DNA of 64,000 nucleotides from CAZPAN01 sp964581165. Lineage in GTDB: Bacteria; Actinomycetota; Coriobacteriia; Coriobacteriales; CADBOM01. Shown piece after piece: positions 1-7,343 of this stretch (position 1 is the first letter of the stretch; each line of letters starts with the position of its first letter). The stretch lies in contig CAZOMM010000001.1 of the NCBI GenBank assembly GCA_964581165.1, forward strand, positions 1-64,000, in the 5' to 3' direction. Both the position numbers and the translations under genes were made by a program. Below the pieces are notes generated by a model. It searched no databases. It saw only the letters and a list, made by a program, of their open reading frames with translations, and had not been told where the DNA came from.

Positions 1-2
1 TG

Positions 3-116
3 GTGGTTGGACTATCAATTGTCGGTAGCGCAACAGCTGTATTTGTTGGAGCACAAAAGTACAAAAAGGTAAAACGCGTGGAGCATCTAAGGGCCTCTTT
101 AGGAGATCCAATCTGA
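3..116 (+). CDS. C-terminal end of an unidentified membrane protein (partial)
   Basis: The reading frame is open from the window edge to a TGA at 114-116. It encodes 37 residues: a hydrophobic stretch (VVGLSIVGSATAVFVG) followed by a basic tail (KYKKVKR) and then HLRASLGDPI. This looks like one C-terminal membrane helix with a cytoplasmic tail. The start lies outside the window, so the family cannot be named. A sortase-anchored C-terminus was considered, but no LPXTG is visible and the tail is rather long. Confidence 0.45.
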   Translation: MVGLSIVGSATAVFVGAQKYKKVKRVEHLRASLGDPI

Positions 117-220
117 TGTGTGGATGCATCAATGCAGGTTGCAACTAGGCTACCCATCTAAGGATTAAGCTAGTTTTGTTATAAGGCTTTCTTCGGCAAG
201 ATAACAGCAAGACAACAACA

Positions 221-280
221 AGCATGTCCTAGGTTTAAATCTCCATAAAGCTTATGGGGGCACATCTCCTAGGACATGCT
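221..280. repeat. Perfect 13-bp inverted repeat enclosing a second small palindrome
   Basis: AGCATGTCCTAGG (221-233) pairs perfectly with CCTAGGACATGCT (268-280). The 34-nt interior holds a second small inverted repeat (CCATAA/TTATGG). No clear U-tract follows on the plus strand; the minus-strand exit is moderately T-rich (TGTTGTTGTCTTG). It could be a terminator for minus-strand transcription or a structured RNA. Confidence 0.5.
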
Positions 281-331
281 ATGATTTCTTGAAAGGTGCC
301 CCGCCGCGACGGGCAGCCCCTTTAGAATTCG

Positions 332-366
332 GAGCCCCGCAGTTTTAAAGTCTAAGAGCGGGGCTC
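332..366. repeat. 9-bp GC-rich inverted repeat
   Basis: GAGCCCCGC (332-340) and GCGGGGCTC (358-366) form a perfect hairpin stem with a 17-nt loop. It lies in the gene-poor first kilobase. A strong minus-strand Shine-Dalgarno-like sequence (GGAGGAGGTGA, about 392-402) sits nearby without a convincing downstream ORF. Function unknown; no U-tract is visible on either side. Confidence 0.4.
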
Positions 367-434
367 ATCCATTCCAACAAGACCGTTCGCTCACCTCCTC
401 CCAACAACGCAATTGAAATCAACTAAACAAATTT

Positions 435-458
435 GCGTAGAACCCGTAGGTTTTACGC
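435..458. terminator. Rho-independent terminator, probably bidirectional
   Basis: GCGTAGAACC and GGTTTTACGC form a 10-bp stem with one mismatch and a short loop (CGTA on the plus strand, UACG on the minus strand, a stable tetraloop). On the minus strand it is followed by AAATTTGTTT and directly follows the small peptide frame at 464-547. On the plus strand it is followed by TTTATTTATTTT, so it may also end plus-strand transcripts. Confidence 0.6.
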
Positions 459-463
459 TTTAT

Positions 464-547
464 TTATTTTCGTTGATCCAACAGGTCGAGGACCTGCAGG
501 ATCGTTTCTGCCAAAACTCGTAAAAGTTCGGCAATTAAACGAACCAT
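464..547 (-). CDS. Candidate 27-aa hydrophobic/amphipathic peptide (type I toxin-like)
   Basis: This small frame begins with ATG at 547, preceded by a strong purine-rich site GGAAGGGGG (556-564) at 8-nt spacing, and ends with TAA right at a terminator hairpin. It reads as leucine-rich (start MVRLIAELLRVL, end LDLLDQRK), with charged residues spaced every 3-4 positions, which predicts an amphipathic membrane-active helix. Upstream, AGCCCC (572-567) can pair with the GGGGG of the ribosome site, so translation may be self-occluded, as in known type I toxins. Size and pattern resemble TisB of Escherichia coli (29 aa), but this is analogy, not demonstrated homology. It could also be a chance frame; the combination of binding site, start, stop and terminator is the argument for it. 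Confidence 0.45.
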   Translation of the reverse strand: MVRLIAELLRVLAETILQVLDLLDQRK

Positions 548-963
548 AGGCGACACCCCCTTCCATCGGGGCTGCCAGAAGTGGCGAAGCACCTCTAATA
601 CCTATGATGAACTAAGAATCTAAATAAATAACTTGAGGTTTCCAAGCTCAATTCAACTGATGACTGGGCAATCTTCTAACCCAAATCTAAACGGGATCCA
701 AATCCTAGAAATTGGATTGCAAGGTATTTATCTTCTCAAACTTAGGCCCGTTAAGGATTTTTGTGCACATTCTCGTGATGATCTTCGCTAGAGTTAGTGT
801 CTTCGTACCAAGAGTACAAGTTTGGGTAGCTCAAAAAGATGCGAGAAGAAGCTTCTAAAGTCTTTAGTTATGCAGGTGGATGTTTATTGTTTGCAAACCC
901 CGATCTCATGTAACGCTACAGTACTACAATTATGAATTGGCATTGATGACGAGGTGATGACAT

Positions 964-1233
964 ATGGCAAAAGATGGTTTGGTACAAGTTCGTATGGACA
1001 CCAAGCTTAAAGAAGAAGTAGAAAATCTCTACCGTGATCTTGGCACTTCTTTTGCAGAAGCGATCAGAATGTTTGCCGTACAAAGCATCAAAGCCCAAGG
1101 AATGCCGTTTAGAATCGCAAAATCTACAGCTACTACAGGTAGTTTGTCCAAATATACAAACGCCGATCTAATCCCTTTAGAAAATGATGCTTTCGAAAAG
1201 GAAGTGGCAAAAAAACATACTCACCTTGGTTGA
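964..1233 (+). CDS. RelB/DinJ-family antitoxin
   Basis: An 89-residue protein whose N-terminus (VQVRMDTKLKEEVENLY) fits the ribbon-helix-helix fold of RelB/DinJ antitoxins: a short beta strand, then an amphipathic helix with the typical 'TSFAEAIRMF' second helix. Such proteins bind DNA as dimers, repress their own operon and neutralise a cognate toxin. An upstream GAGGTGATGACAT gives a good ribosome site for the ATG at 964. The C-terminal part (ADLIPLENDAFEKEVAKK) would contact the toxin. The neighbouring toxin frame is decayed (see 1217-1273), so the antitoxin appears to be an orphan here, possibly acting in trans or decaying. Confidence 0.85.
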   Translation: MAKDGLVQVRMDTKLKEEVENLYRDLGTSFAEAIRMFAVQSIKAQGMPFRIAKSTATTGSLSKYTNADLIPLENDAFEKEVAKKHTHLG

Positions 1234-1273
1234 TGCTAATGTGATTCTTTGACATCTATCCCGCTTACGTTAA
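1217..1273 (+). pseudogene. Remnant of a PIN-domain (VapC-like) toxin
   Basis: Overlapping the end of the antitoxin in another frame, the sequence reads ILTLVDANVIL, an in-frame TGA (1250-1252), then HLSRLR and TAA. 'LVDANVILR(Y/H)L' is the classic N-terminus of PIN-domain ribonuclease toxins, with the first catalytic Asp. A single CGA-to-TGA change would create the stop, and the expected ATG reads ATA. The next 200 bases hold no continuation of a PIN domain that I can recognise. The overlapping arrangement matches a former bicistronic toxin-antitoxin operon. Confidence 0.6.
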
Positions 1274-1345
1274 GTAATCAAGTCGGATAGCTTACGAGCC
1301 ACACTTCACCTTCACCTTCATTAGCCGTATGCGCGAAGAGTTGCT

Positions 1346-1370
1346 GTCTAGCCTTGAAAAGCTGCTAGAC
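1346..1370 (+). promoter_or_regulatory. Inverted repeat in the rpsB leader
   Basis: GTCTAGC (1346-1352) and GCTAGAC (1364-1370) form a 7-bp stem about 125 bases before rpsB. Leaders of rpsB operons are commonly feedback-regulated by S2, so this could belong to such a structure, but I do not recognise the consensus. No clear promoter could be assigned between the toxin remnant and rpsB. Confidence 0.25.
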
Positions 1371-1496
1371 GGGCGACTATACTCGCTCAGTTGTTTTTGA
1401 AATCTGCATGTTCGGGGACCTTTGGCGCTAGTGACCAATAGGTTGCGTATAAGGGGATGAACCGAGCAGAAGCTTAACGAATCGAAAGGAAAGAAC

Positions 1497-2351
1497 ATGG
1501 AAGCAATTACGATCAGGTCGCTTTTGGACGCTGGTGTTCACTTTGGTCATCAGACCCGCCGCTGGAATCCCAAAATGAAGTCGTACATTTTTACCCAGCG
1601 CAATGGCATTTACATTCTCGATCTAAAGCAGACGATGTATGCCCTAGATGAGGTGTACTCCTTTGTTTCTGATATTGCCCAGCGCGGCGGAAAGATCCTG
1701 TTCGTTGGAACCAAAAAGCAAGCTCAGCAGACCATCTTAGAAAATGCAGAGCGCTGCAATATGCCTTATGTGAACTCGCGCTGGTTGGGTGGAATGCTCA
1801 CCAACTTTGTTACCATCTCCGAGCGTGTTCGTCGCATGATGGAACTAGAGGCAATGGATGTCGATGGCCGCATGGCTGCTCTTCCCAAAAAGGAGCAAAT
1901 TAAACTCCACAAGCAGCTTGAGAAGTTGCAGAACAACCTTAATGGAATCCGTGATATGAGGACGCTGCCGCAGGCCATCTTTGTTGTAGACACAAATCGC
2001 GAGGAGATTGCTGTTAGAGAGGCTCGTCGTTTGGGAATTCCTGTTATAGGTATGCTCGACACCAATGCCGATCCTGATGAAGTCGATTATGGCATCCCCT
2101 CTAACGATGACGCAATTCGTTCGATTGCACTTGTTAGCGAGCTTATTGCAGAGGCTGTGCTTGCAGGTGTGGGTGCAAAGCCTGTGGATGAGTCTGATTT
2201 TGCCGAGGGTGAGGCAGCAGCTGAGGTGGCGGCTGAGACGACAGTCGAAGCGGCAACTGAGGTTCAGGCAAGTGCAGAGACTGAAGCTTCCGCAGAGGCA
2301 GCAGCTGATGCTCCTGCTGCTGAGAGCGCCGAAGCTCCTGCAGCCGAGTAA
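1497..2351 (+). CDS. rpsB: 30S ribosomal protein S2
   Basis: A 284-residue S2 protein. The N-terminus (LLDAGVHFGHQTRRWNPKM) and the 'FVVDTNREEIAVREARRLGIPVIGMLDTNADPD' region carry the S2 signatures (quoted here as family hallmarks around residues 155-190). S2 is placed late in 30S assembly and is needed for S1 binding. The last 60 residues are an acidic Ala/Glu-rich tail made of repeated EA-type units, as seen in several actinobacterial S2 proteins. GAAAGGAAAG precedes the ATG. It heads the usual rpsB-tsf-pyrH-frr order. The terminal 16 bases including the stop codon are echoed twice downstream as a 21-bp tandem repeat. Confidence 0.97.
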   Translation: MEAITIRSLLDAGVHFGHQTRRWNPKMKSYIFTQRNGIYILDLKQTMYALDEVYSFVSDIAQRGGKILFVGTKKQAQQTILENAERCNMPYVNSRWLGGMLTNFVTISERVRRMMELEAMDVDGRMAALPKKEQIKLHKQLEKLQNNLNGIRDMRTLPQAIFVVDTNREEIAVREARRLGIPVIGMLDTNADPDEVDYGIPSNDDAIRSIALVSELIAEAVLAGVGAKPVDESDFAEGEAAAEVAAETTVEAATEVQASAETEASAEAAADAPAAESAEAPAAE

Positions 2352-2403
2352 ATGTAAATACACCCTGCAGGCAAGTAAATACATCCTGTAGCTGAGTAAA
2401 TAC
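2338..2403 (+). repeat. 21-bp tandem repeat overlapping the rpsB stop codon
   Basis: The end of rpsB (CCTGCAGCCGAGTAAAT) is repeated as CCTGCAGGCAAGTAAAT and CCTGTAGCTGAGTAAAT at 21-bp spacing (units 2354-2374, 2375-2395, partial 2396-2403). The gene end itself appears to be the first copy. Repeats like this recur after other genes in the window. Confidence 0.75.
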
Positions 2404-2423
2404 GTGTAATTGTTTAAACAGTG

Positions 2424-2446
2424 AGCTGAGAAAGTTCAGCTTTTTT
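2424..2446 (+). terminator. Intrinsic terminator/attenuator between rpsB and tsf
   Basis: AGCTGA (2424-2429) and TCAGCT (2436-2441) form a 6-bp stem followed by six Ts (2441-2446). The stem is short, so termination is probably partial, which would set the tsf:rpsB ratio. Confidence 0.5.
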
Positions 2447-2462
2447 GAAAGGAAGGGACAGT

Positions 2463-3338
2463 ATGGCTAATGTTACGGCAGCCATGGTCAAGGAACTTCG
2501 CGAGATGACCGGCGTTGGAATGATGGAATGCAAGAAGGCCCTCGTAGAGGCCGATGGCGATATGGACAAGGCAGTAGACATTTTGCGTACGCATGGTCTT
2601 GCTGCTGTAGCCAAGAAGGCTGGTCGTGCCACCAACGAGGGAACCGTTATGGTGATTGCTAATGACGATCATAGCGTTGCAGCTATGGCCGAGCTTAACT
2701 GCGAGACCGACTTTGTAGGTACAAACGAAGTTTTTAGAGCCTATGCAACTCAGATTGCTCAGGCTGTTCTCGATGATGCTCCCGCTGATATTGAGGCGCT
2801 TAAGCAGATTTCGGTTGATGGTCAAACTATTGAGGAAATTCTTGCCGATGCAATTCATAAGCTGGGAGAAAACATGCAGATCTCCCGCATTGTTCGTATG
2901 GAGGCCGATGGAGGCTACATTTCGACTTACAGCCACATGAATGGCAAGATCGGCATTCTTGTTAAGTTTGCCTTTAACAATCCGGCAACTGCATCCGATG
3001 AAAAGTTCATCACTTTTTCTAAGGATATAGCGATGCAGATTGCTGCTATGAATCCTGTTTCTATCTCTCGTGAGGATGTTCCCGAGGATATTAGGGTTCA
3101 TGAGATGGAGATTTACAAGGCTCAGGCCGCTGAGTCTGGCAAACCCGAAAACATTCAGGAAAAGATTGCCACAGGTCGTATGGAGAAGTATTACAAGGAG
3201 AACTGCCTGCTTGAAGAGGACTTTGTTAAAGACGGCGACAAGACCGTCGGCGGACTCATGAAGGAAGTTTCTAAGGCCTGCTCCGACGAGATCTCAATTG
3301 TGGCTTTTGAGCGCTATGCACTAGGAGCTCACGACTAG
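2463..3338 (+). CDS. tsf: Translation elongation factor Ts
   Basis: A 291-residue EF-Ts, the nucleotide exchange factor of EF-Tu. The N-terminal UBA-like segment (VKELREMTGVGMMECKKAL) and the following 'GDMDKAVDILR' and 'GRATNEGTV' are diagnostic, and 'AELNCETDFV' is the conserved Tu-contact motif. The ATG at 2463 is chosen because GAAAGGAAGGG lies just before it; an upstream in-frame TTG would sit inside that ribosome site. It follows rpsB as in most bacteria and is followed by a strong terminator. Confidence 0.97.
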   Translation: MANVTAAMVKELREMTGVGMMECKKALVEADGDMDKAVDILRTHGLAAVAKKAGRATNEGTVMVIANDDHSVAAMAELNCETDFVGTNEVFRAYATQIAQAVLDDAPADIEALKQISVDGQTIEEILADAIHKLGENMQISRIVRMEADGGYISTYSHMNGKIGILVKFAFNNPATASDEKFITFSKDIAMQIAAMNPVSISREDVPEDIRVHEMEIYKAQAAESGKPENIQEKIATGRMEKYYKENCLLEEDFVKDGDKTVGGLMKEVSKACSDEISIVAFERYALGAHD

Positions 3339-3506
3339 GGGATTTGTTCATGGTGTGCTAGGTGTGCCTATGGTGCGCCATGGTGTTGCACTAAAGCGTT
3401 GCGCCATAACGTTGTGCTGTAGCATTACACCAAATAGTTGCATCAAAACGTTGCGTAAAACATATCTGCGGCACATAAACTTAGGCACACAAACTTAATT
3501 TATTGT

Positions 3507-3552
3507 GAGGACAGGGTTGCTACCACAAATACGTAATCCTGTCCTCTTTGTG
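3507..3552 (+). terminator. Terminator after tsf
   Basis: GAGGACAGG (3507-3515) and CCTGTCCTC (3538-3546) are a perfect 9-bp pair followed by TTTGTGT. The 418-base interval between tsf and pyrH otherwise contains degenerate short repeats (GGTGTGC/GTTGCG-type before the hairpin, GGCTTCC-type after it) and the pyrH promoter candidate. Confidence 0.65.
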
Positions 3553-3683
3553 TATAGGCTTCCTTAAAGCCTGAGTTTAGGCTTCCTATAAGCTCGAACT
3601 TATGCTTCCCACAAGTCAAAACAAACACAGCCAACATTATGTGTGTATTTTTTCTAATGCTTTGTCTCTGTAATGTCAGTATT

Positions 3684-3712
3684 TTGGATGCTTGGAAAGC
3701 TTTTGGTATATT
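3684..3712 (+). promoter_or_regulatory. Candidate promoter for pyrH
   Basis: TTGGAT (3684-3689), a 17-base spacer and TATATT (3707-3712) lie about 45 bases before pyrH. The -10 matches 5 of 6 consensus positions, the -35 only 3 of 6. Confidence 0.4.
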
Positions 3713-3759
3713 CACTTCCTGATCAGAGTTAAAGCAAGGATCAGGACGGAGGATTATTG

Positions 3760-4473
3760 GTGAGTGAATTTATATACGATCGTGTTTTGCTCAAACTTTC
3801 CGGCGAGGCTCTCATGGGTGACCTTGGCTTTGGAATCGACCCCAAGGTTCTTACCACAATAGCAAAGCAGCTAAAGCAGCTTGTAGATGGCGGGCTCGAA
3901 CTTGCGATAGTTGTTGGTGGTGGGAATATTTTCCGTGGAATGGCAGCAAGTGCCGATGGAATGGACAGAGCACAGGCCGACTCTATTGGAATGCTTGCCA
4001 CCGTAATGAATGCTCTTGCTCTGCAAGAAGCTCTTGAACGCATAGGGGTCACTACAAGGGTACAAAGCGCGATCGAAATGCAGCAGGTTGCCGAGTCTTA
4101 TATCAGGCGTAGAGCCGAGAGACATCTCGAAAAGGGTCGCGTTGTTATCTTTGCGGCAGGCACGGGGAACCCCTACTTTACCACCGATACAGCAGCAGCG
4201 CTTAGAGCCTGCGAAATCAACGCTCAGTGTATGCTTAAAGCCACTAAGGTAGATGGCGTTTACGATTCTGATCCTGTAACAAACCCTAACGCGATTAAGT
4301 TTGATAGGATCTCTTACTTAGACGTTCTCACTCGCGAGATTCACGTGATGGATTCAACAGCCACCTCTCTTTGTATGGATAATCAAATGCCTATGATTGT
4401 GTTTAATCTCAATGAAGAGGGGAGTATGTACAGGGCTCTAAAGGGAGAGCCTGTAGGAACCGTTGTGGAGTAG
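3760..4473 (+). CDS. pyrH: Uridylate (UMP) kinase
   Basis: A 237-residue UMP kinase of the amino-acid-kinase fold, converting UMP to UDP for pyrimidine nucleotide synthesis. Visible signatures are the N-terminal KLSGEALMG, 'IVVGGGNIFRG' (substrate loop), 'MLATVMNALALQEALE' and 'GTGNPYFTTDTAAALRA'. A GGACGGAGG ribosome site (3744-3752) precedes both TTG (3757) and GTG (3760); GTG at 3760 has the better spacing. The gene has its own promoter candidate, so it may be expressed apart from rpsB-tsf. Confidence 0.96.
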   Translation: MSEFIYDRVLLKLSGEALMGDLGFGIDPKVLTTIAKQLKQLVDGGLELAIVVGGGNIFRGMAASADGMDRAQADSIGMLATVMNALALQEALERIGVTTRVQSAIEMQQVAESYIRRRAERHLEKGRVVIFAAGTGNPYFTTDTAAALRACEINAQCMLKATKVDGVYDSDPVTNPNAIKFDRISYLDVLTREIHVMDSTATSLCMDNQMPMIVFNLNEEGSMYRALKGEPVGTVVE

Positions 4474-4830
4474 CTTGTTAGAACTCAGCTAAAAATAGCT
4501 GTAGACGCATCTGCGGGTTTTTGGCTGCAGCTGCTGCTTTGTTAGCTGATTTGTAGCTGTGGGTAGCTGCGGTCGTGAGTATTGCAGCTGTGGGAGCGTC
4601 TGTAAGTTAGCTTAGTGATAAAACAGCTGCCACCGCTTTAACAGCCACCGCTTTGCTTGGAGGCCTTAATCTATAATGGCTGAATAGACATGGCGGAGAC
4701 ATGGTGGACGGGCGCTGGTGGCGGCACTAGTGACAGACGGGCACTAGTCATTTTTGCCACCGTAGTCTTTATCACAAGCCGCTGGACTTTGTACGACCCG
4801 GTAGGATTTGGTCAGGAGGATGCATATCCA

Positions 4831-5388
4831 ATGAGCAAAGAAGTTATCGATGCCGCGCGAAATGCTATGGATAAGGCAATAGAAAGTTTATCCGGAGATT
4901 ATTCGACCGTAAGAACTGGCCGAGCTTCGGCTAAAAATCTCGAACACATCACGGTCGATTACTACGGGGCAGCTACCCCAATTACACAAGTTGCTTCGAT
5001 CAAAACTCCCGAGGCTCATATGTTAATCGTGGAACCTTGGGACAAATCACTGCTTGGCCCTATTGAGAAGGCCATTCAATCCAGTGACCTTGGAATCACT
5101 CCTAGCAATGATGGATCCTCGATACGCTTGCCATTTCCTGCTCCTACCGAAGAGAGGCGCAAGGAATTGGTTAAGCAGTGCAGCAAGTATGCTGAGTCAA
5201 CCAAGGTCTCCATTCGTAATACGCGACGAGATGCCAATAGCAAGCTCGAAAAGGCTCGTAAAGCTGGAGAGATCACCGAGGATGACGAGCGCAGAGCGCA
5301 AACTTCGATCCAAAAGCTTACCGATGAATACGTTGCTAAAGTCAACGACATTTTTGCTCGCAAAGAAGCAGAGGTCATGGAGATCTAG
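4831..5388 (+). CDS. frr: Ribosome recycling factor
   Basis: A 185-residue RRF, which with EF-G splits post-termination ribosomes. Hallmarks are 'LSGDYSTVRTGRASAKNLE' near residue 30, the LRLPFP-like 'IRLPFPAPTEERRKELVKQ' near 105 and the helical 'SIRNTRRDANSKLEKA'. The frame is open for another 47 codons upstream, but that part is not RRF-like; the ATG at 4831 follows CAGGAGGATG at ideal spacing. It is followed almost without a gap by uppS. The 217 bases before the gene hold degenerate AGCTG-type repeats and a CAGCTA/TAGCTG mini-hairpin just after pyrH. Confidence 0.96.
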   Translation: MSKEVIDAARNAMDKAIESLSGDYSTVRTGRASAKNLEHITVDYYGAATPITQVASIKTPEAHMLIVEPWDKSLLGPIEKAIQSSDLGITPSNDGSSIRLPFPAPTEERRKELVKQCSKYAESTKVSIRNTRRDANSKLEKARKAGEITEDDERRAQTSIQKLTDEYVAKVNDIFARKEAEVMEI

Positions 5389-5390
5389 CC

Positions 5391-6179
5391 TTGGGTATGC
5401 CACTGGAACAGCTCAGGAATTATCTTGGAGATCAGGCCACCGATCTAGGCTTGAACTTAGATCGCTACGATCCAGACAGGGTGCCTGTGCATATTGCGAT
5501 AATTATGGACGGCAACGGACGATGGGCTGAGAGTCGAGGACTTCCTCGGAGCAGAGGTCATGAGGCTGGCATAGAGGGTGTTCGTGCTGCTATTCGAACA
5601 TGCAGTGACATAGGAGTCCGTTATCTCACCATCTACTCCTTTTCCACCGAAAATTGGAATCGGCCTGCTGACGAGGTTGATCTTTTGATGAATCTCTTTG
5701 CTCACACCATGATTGCAGAGATTTGTGGCCTCGATGAAGAAGACGTGAGGGTAAAGCTGATTGGCGATATGGAGGCGCTTCCTAGTGAGACTAGGGAGGC
5801 CTTTGAAGATGCTATCTCCAGAACTCGCGAGAACAAGGGGATGACTCTTGTCTTGGCTGTTAATTATGGGGCTCGCAACGAGATAGTAAACGCCGTTAAA
5901 AATATTGCCCAGCAGGCTGCAGAAGGAAATCTTGATATAGATTCGATTGATGAGCAGTTTGTTTCGGACAGTTTGTACACATCTACTATTCCTGATCCAG
6001 ATTTACTTATTAGAACCAGTGGCGAATTTAGGTTGAGTAATTTTCTTTTATGGCAAAGCGCCTATTCAGAACTCTATGTCACAGACGTGCTTTGGCCCGA
6101 CTTTGACAAGTTTGAGTTGATGCGCGCTGTTTTGGATTATCAATTGCGCGATAGAAGGTTTGGTAGGGTAAGTGCCTAG
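5391..6179 (+). CDS. uppS: Isoprenyl (undecaprenyl) diphosphate synthase
   Basis: A cis-prenyltransferase of about 262 residues that makes the C55 lipid carrier for cell-wall synthesis. 'AIIMDGNGRWAESRGLPR' carries the catalytic Asp and the pyrophosphate loop; 'YLTIYSFSTENWNRP' and 'LLIRTSGEFRLSNFLLWQ' are the other conserved blocks. TTG at 5391 has GGAG at 8-nt spacing from the end of frr; ATG at 5397 is the alternative. The 3' end overlaps cdsA by 8 bases, so the two are translationally coupled. Confidence 0.95.
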   Translation: MGMPLEQLRNYLGDQATDLGLNLDRYDPDRVPVHIAIIMDGNGRWAESRGLPRSRGHEAGIEGVRAAIRTCSDIGVRYLTIYSFSTENWNRPADEVDLLMNLFAHTMIAEICGLDEEDVRVKLIGDMEALPSETREAFEDAISRTRENKGMTLVLAVNYGARNEIVNAVKNIAQQAAEGNLDIDSIDEQFVSDSLYTSTIPDPDLLIRTSGEFRLSNFLLWQSAYSELYVTDVLWPDFDKFELMRAVLDYQLRDRRFGRVSA

Positions 6180-7095
6180 AAGTTCCAAGGGCAAAAATAA
6201 AGCTAATACGCAGCATAAGTCTGGACGTAAAAAGCCTGAACAAAAAGAGTCTGGACGTAAAGAATCTGGGCGCAAAGAGCCTGAACGTAAGTCTACTGGA
6301 CGGTTTAAGACCGGCCTTATCTTTTCTGCTGCTGTACTTTTGTGCTTATTGCTAAGCGACATCTCAACGGTGATCTTGGCAACAGTTCTAACCGCCTTTT
6401 GCGCTTTTGAGTTTTTTGCACTTCTTAGATCAGATGCCAAGCTTCCAAACGAATGGATAGGTCTTGTTGGTGCAGCCCTGTATCCACTCTCATATGTTTG
6501 GATTGGGATAAAAGGAATGCTCTTACTAACAGTAATTCTTACTGTGGTGTCTATGATTTGGCATGTGGCTTACCCAAAGGCCCGCATAACCGATGTGGCC
6601 GTTACGGTGTTTGGAGCACTGTATACGGGCTTTATGCTCAGCTCGATAGTGATTATCAGGATGGGTATAGAGGGTTTTTGGGGAGGTCTACTTGCTGTGG
6701 GCGTGGTCTTTTCGGTGTGGGCCAACGACACTATGGCCTATGTGTGGGGCAGTAGGCTGGGGCGCCACAGAATGGCTCCTCGCATTTCTCCCAAAAAGTC
6801 GTGGGAGGGCTGTGTGGCCGGTCTCATTGGATCTGTGATTATTTGGTTGGCATTTCCTTTTATTCCAGGTGTAAGCCTTAGTTTTGTTGCCGCTGCCATC
6901 TGTGGTTTTATAACAGGAGTGTTTTCTGTGCTTGGTGATTTGGCTGAGTCTAGAGTTAAGAGAGCTGCAGGGAAAAAAGACTCTGGTGTTTTGTTGCCAG
7001 GACACGGTGGCTTTTTGGATCGCTGTGACGCTTTGATTATGGGTTCGGCTGCATCTGCTTTGTGTCTTATCATTGTGGGAGTTATTGCGATCTAG
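6172..7095 (+). CDS. cdsA: Phosphatidate cytidylyltransferase (CDP-diglyceride synthase)
   Basis: A 307-residue integral membrane enzyme making CDP-diacylglycerol from phosphatidate and CTP. The C-terminal signature is clear ('SPKKSWEG' near residue 203, 'GVLLPGHGGFLDRCDALI' near 275), with about seven membrane helices. Start is GTG at 6172 inside the uppS end. The first 45 residues are an unusual Lys/Arg/Glu tract built from repeats of ESGRK and EPERK type (15-bp DNA period), which the family does not need; it looks like an expanded minisatellite in frame. Confidence 0.95.
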   Translation: MPRSSKGKNKANTQHKSGRKKPEQKESGRKESGRKEPERKSTGRFKTGLIFSAAVLLCLLLSDISTVILATVLTAFCAFEFFALLRSDAKLPNEWIGLVGAALYPLSYVWIGIKGMLLLTVILTVVSMIWHVAYPKARITDVAVTVFGALYTGFMLSSIVIIRMGIEGFWGGLLAVGVVFSVWANDTMAYVWGSRLGRHRMAPRISPKKSWEGCVAGLIGSVIIWLAFPFIPGVSLSFVAAAICGFITGVFSVLGDLAESRVKRAAGKKDSGVLLPGHGGFLDRCDALIMGSAASALCLIIVGVIAI

Positions 7096-7107
7096 TTTTT
7101 GTGACTT

Positions 7108-7245
7108 GGCTTTTGCGCTTTAGTTTTTACGACTTGGCTTTTTGTTTTGCAATTTGGCTTTCGTGATTTGGTTCTCGCGACTTGGCTTTTGCAATTTGGC
7201 TTTCGCAATCCAGCTTTTGCGATCCAGCTTTCGCAATCGGCTGCG
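7108..7245 (+). repeat. Degenerate 14-bp tandem repeat after cdsA
   Basis: About nine units of roughly TTTYGCRATYYRGC run from the cdsA stop toward dxr (for example TTTCGCAATCCAGC, TTTTGCGATCCAGC, TTTCGCAATCGGC). No gene or hairpin is visible in it. The core CAATCCAGC also appears in the ispG 5' repeat, and CAATCAGC in the tract around the assembly gap. Confidence 0.7.
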
Positions 7246-7343
7246 TTTTCTTTCAGTTGTTTTAAAGCCCGTTCTTGCATGCTTTGATGTAGCTCGAATG
7301 GCTTTTGTATCCCTTGTTTATGTTTACACAAGGAGGAGAAGCA

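Noticed and set aside
839..913. 24-codon frame (MREEASKVF...) before the antitoxin gene
   Set aside because: No ribosome site and no recognisable feature; probably chance.
4690..4830. 47-codon upstream extension of the frr frame
   Set aside because: Not similar to RRF; the ATG at 4831 has a strong AGGAGG and gives the family's normal length.
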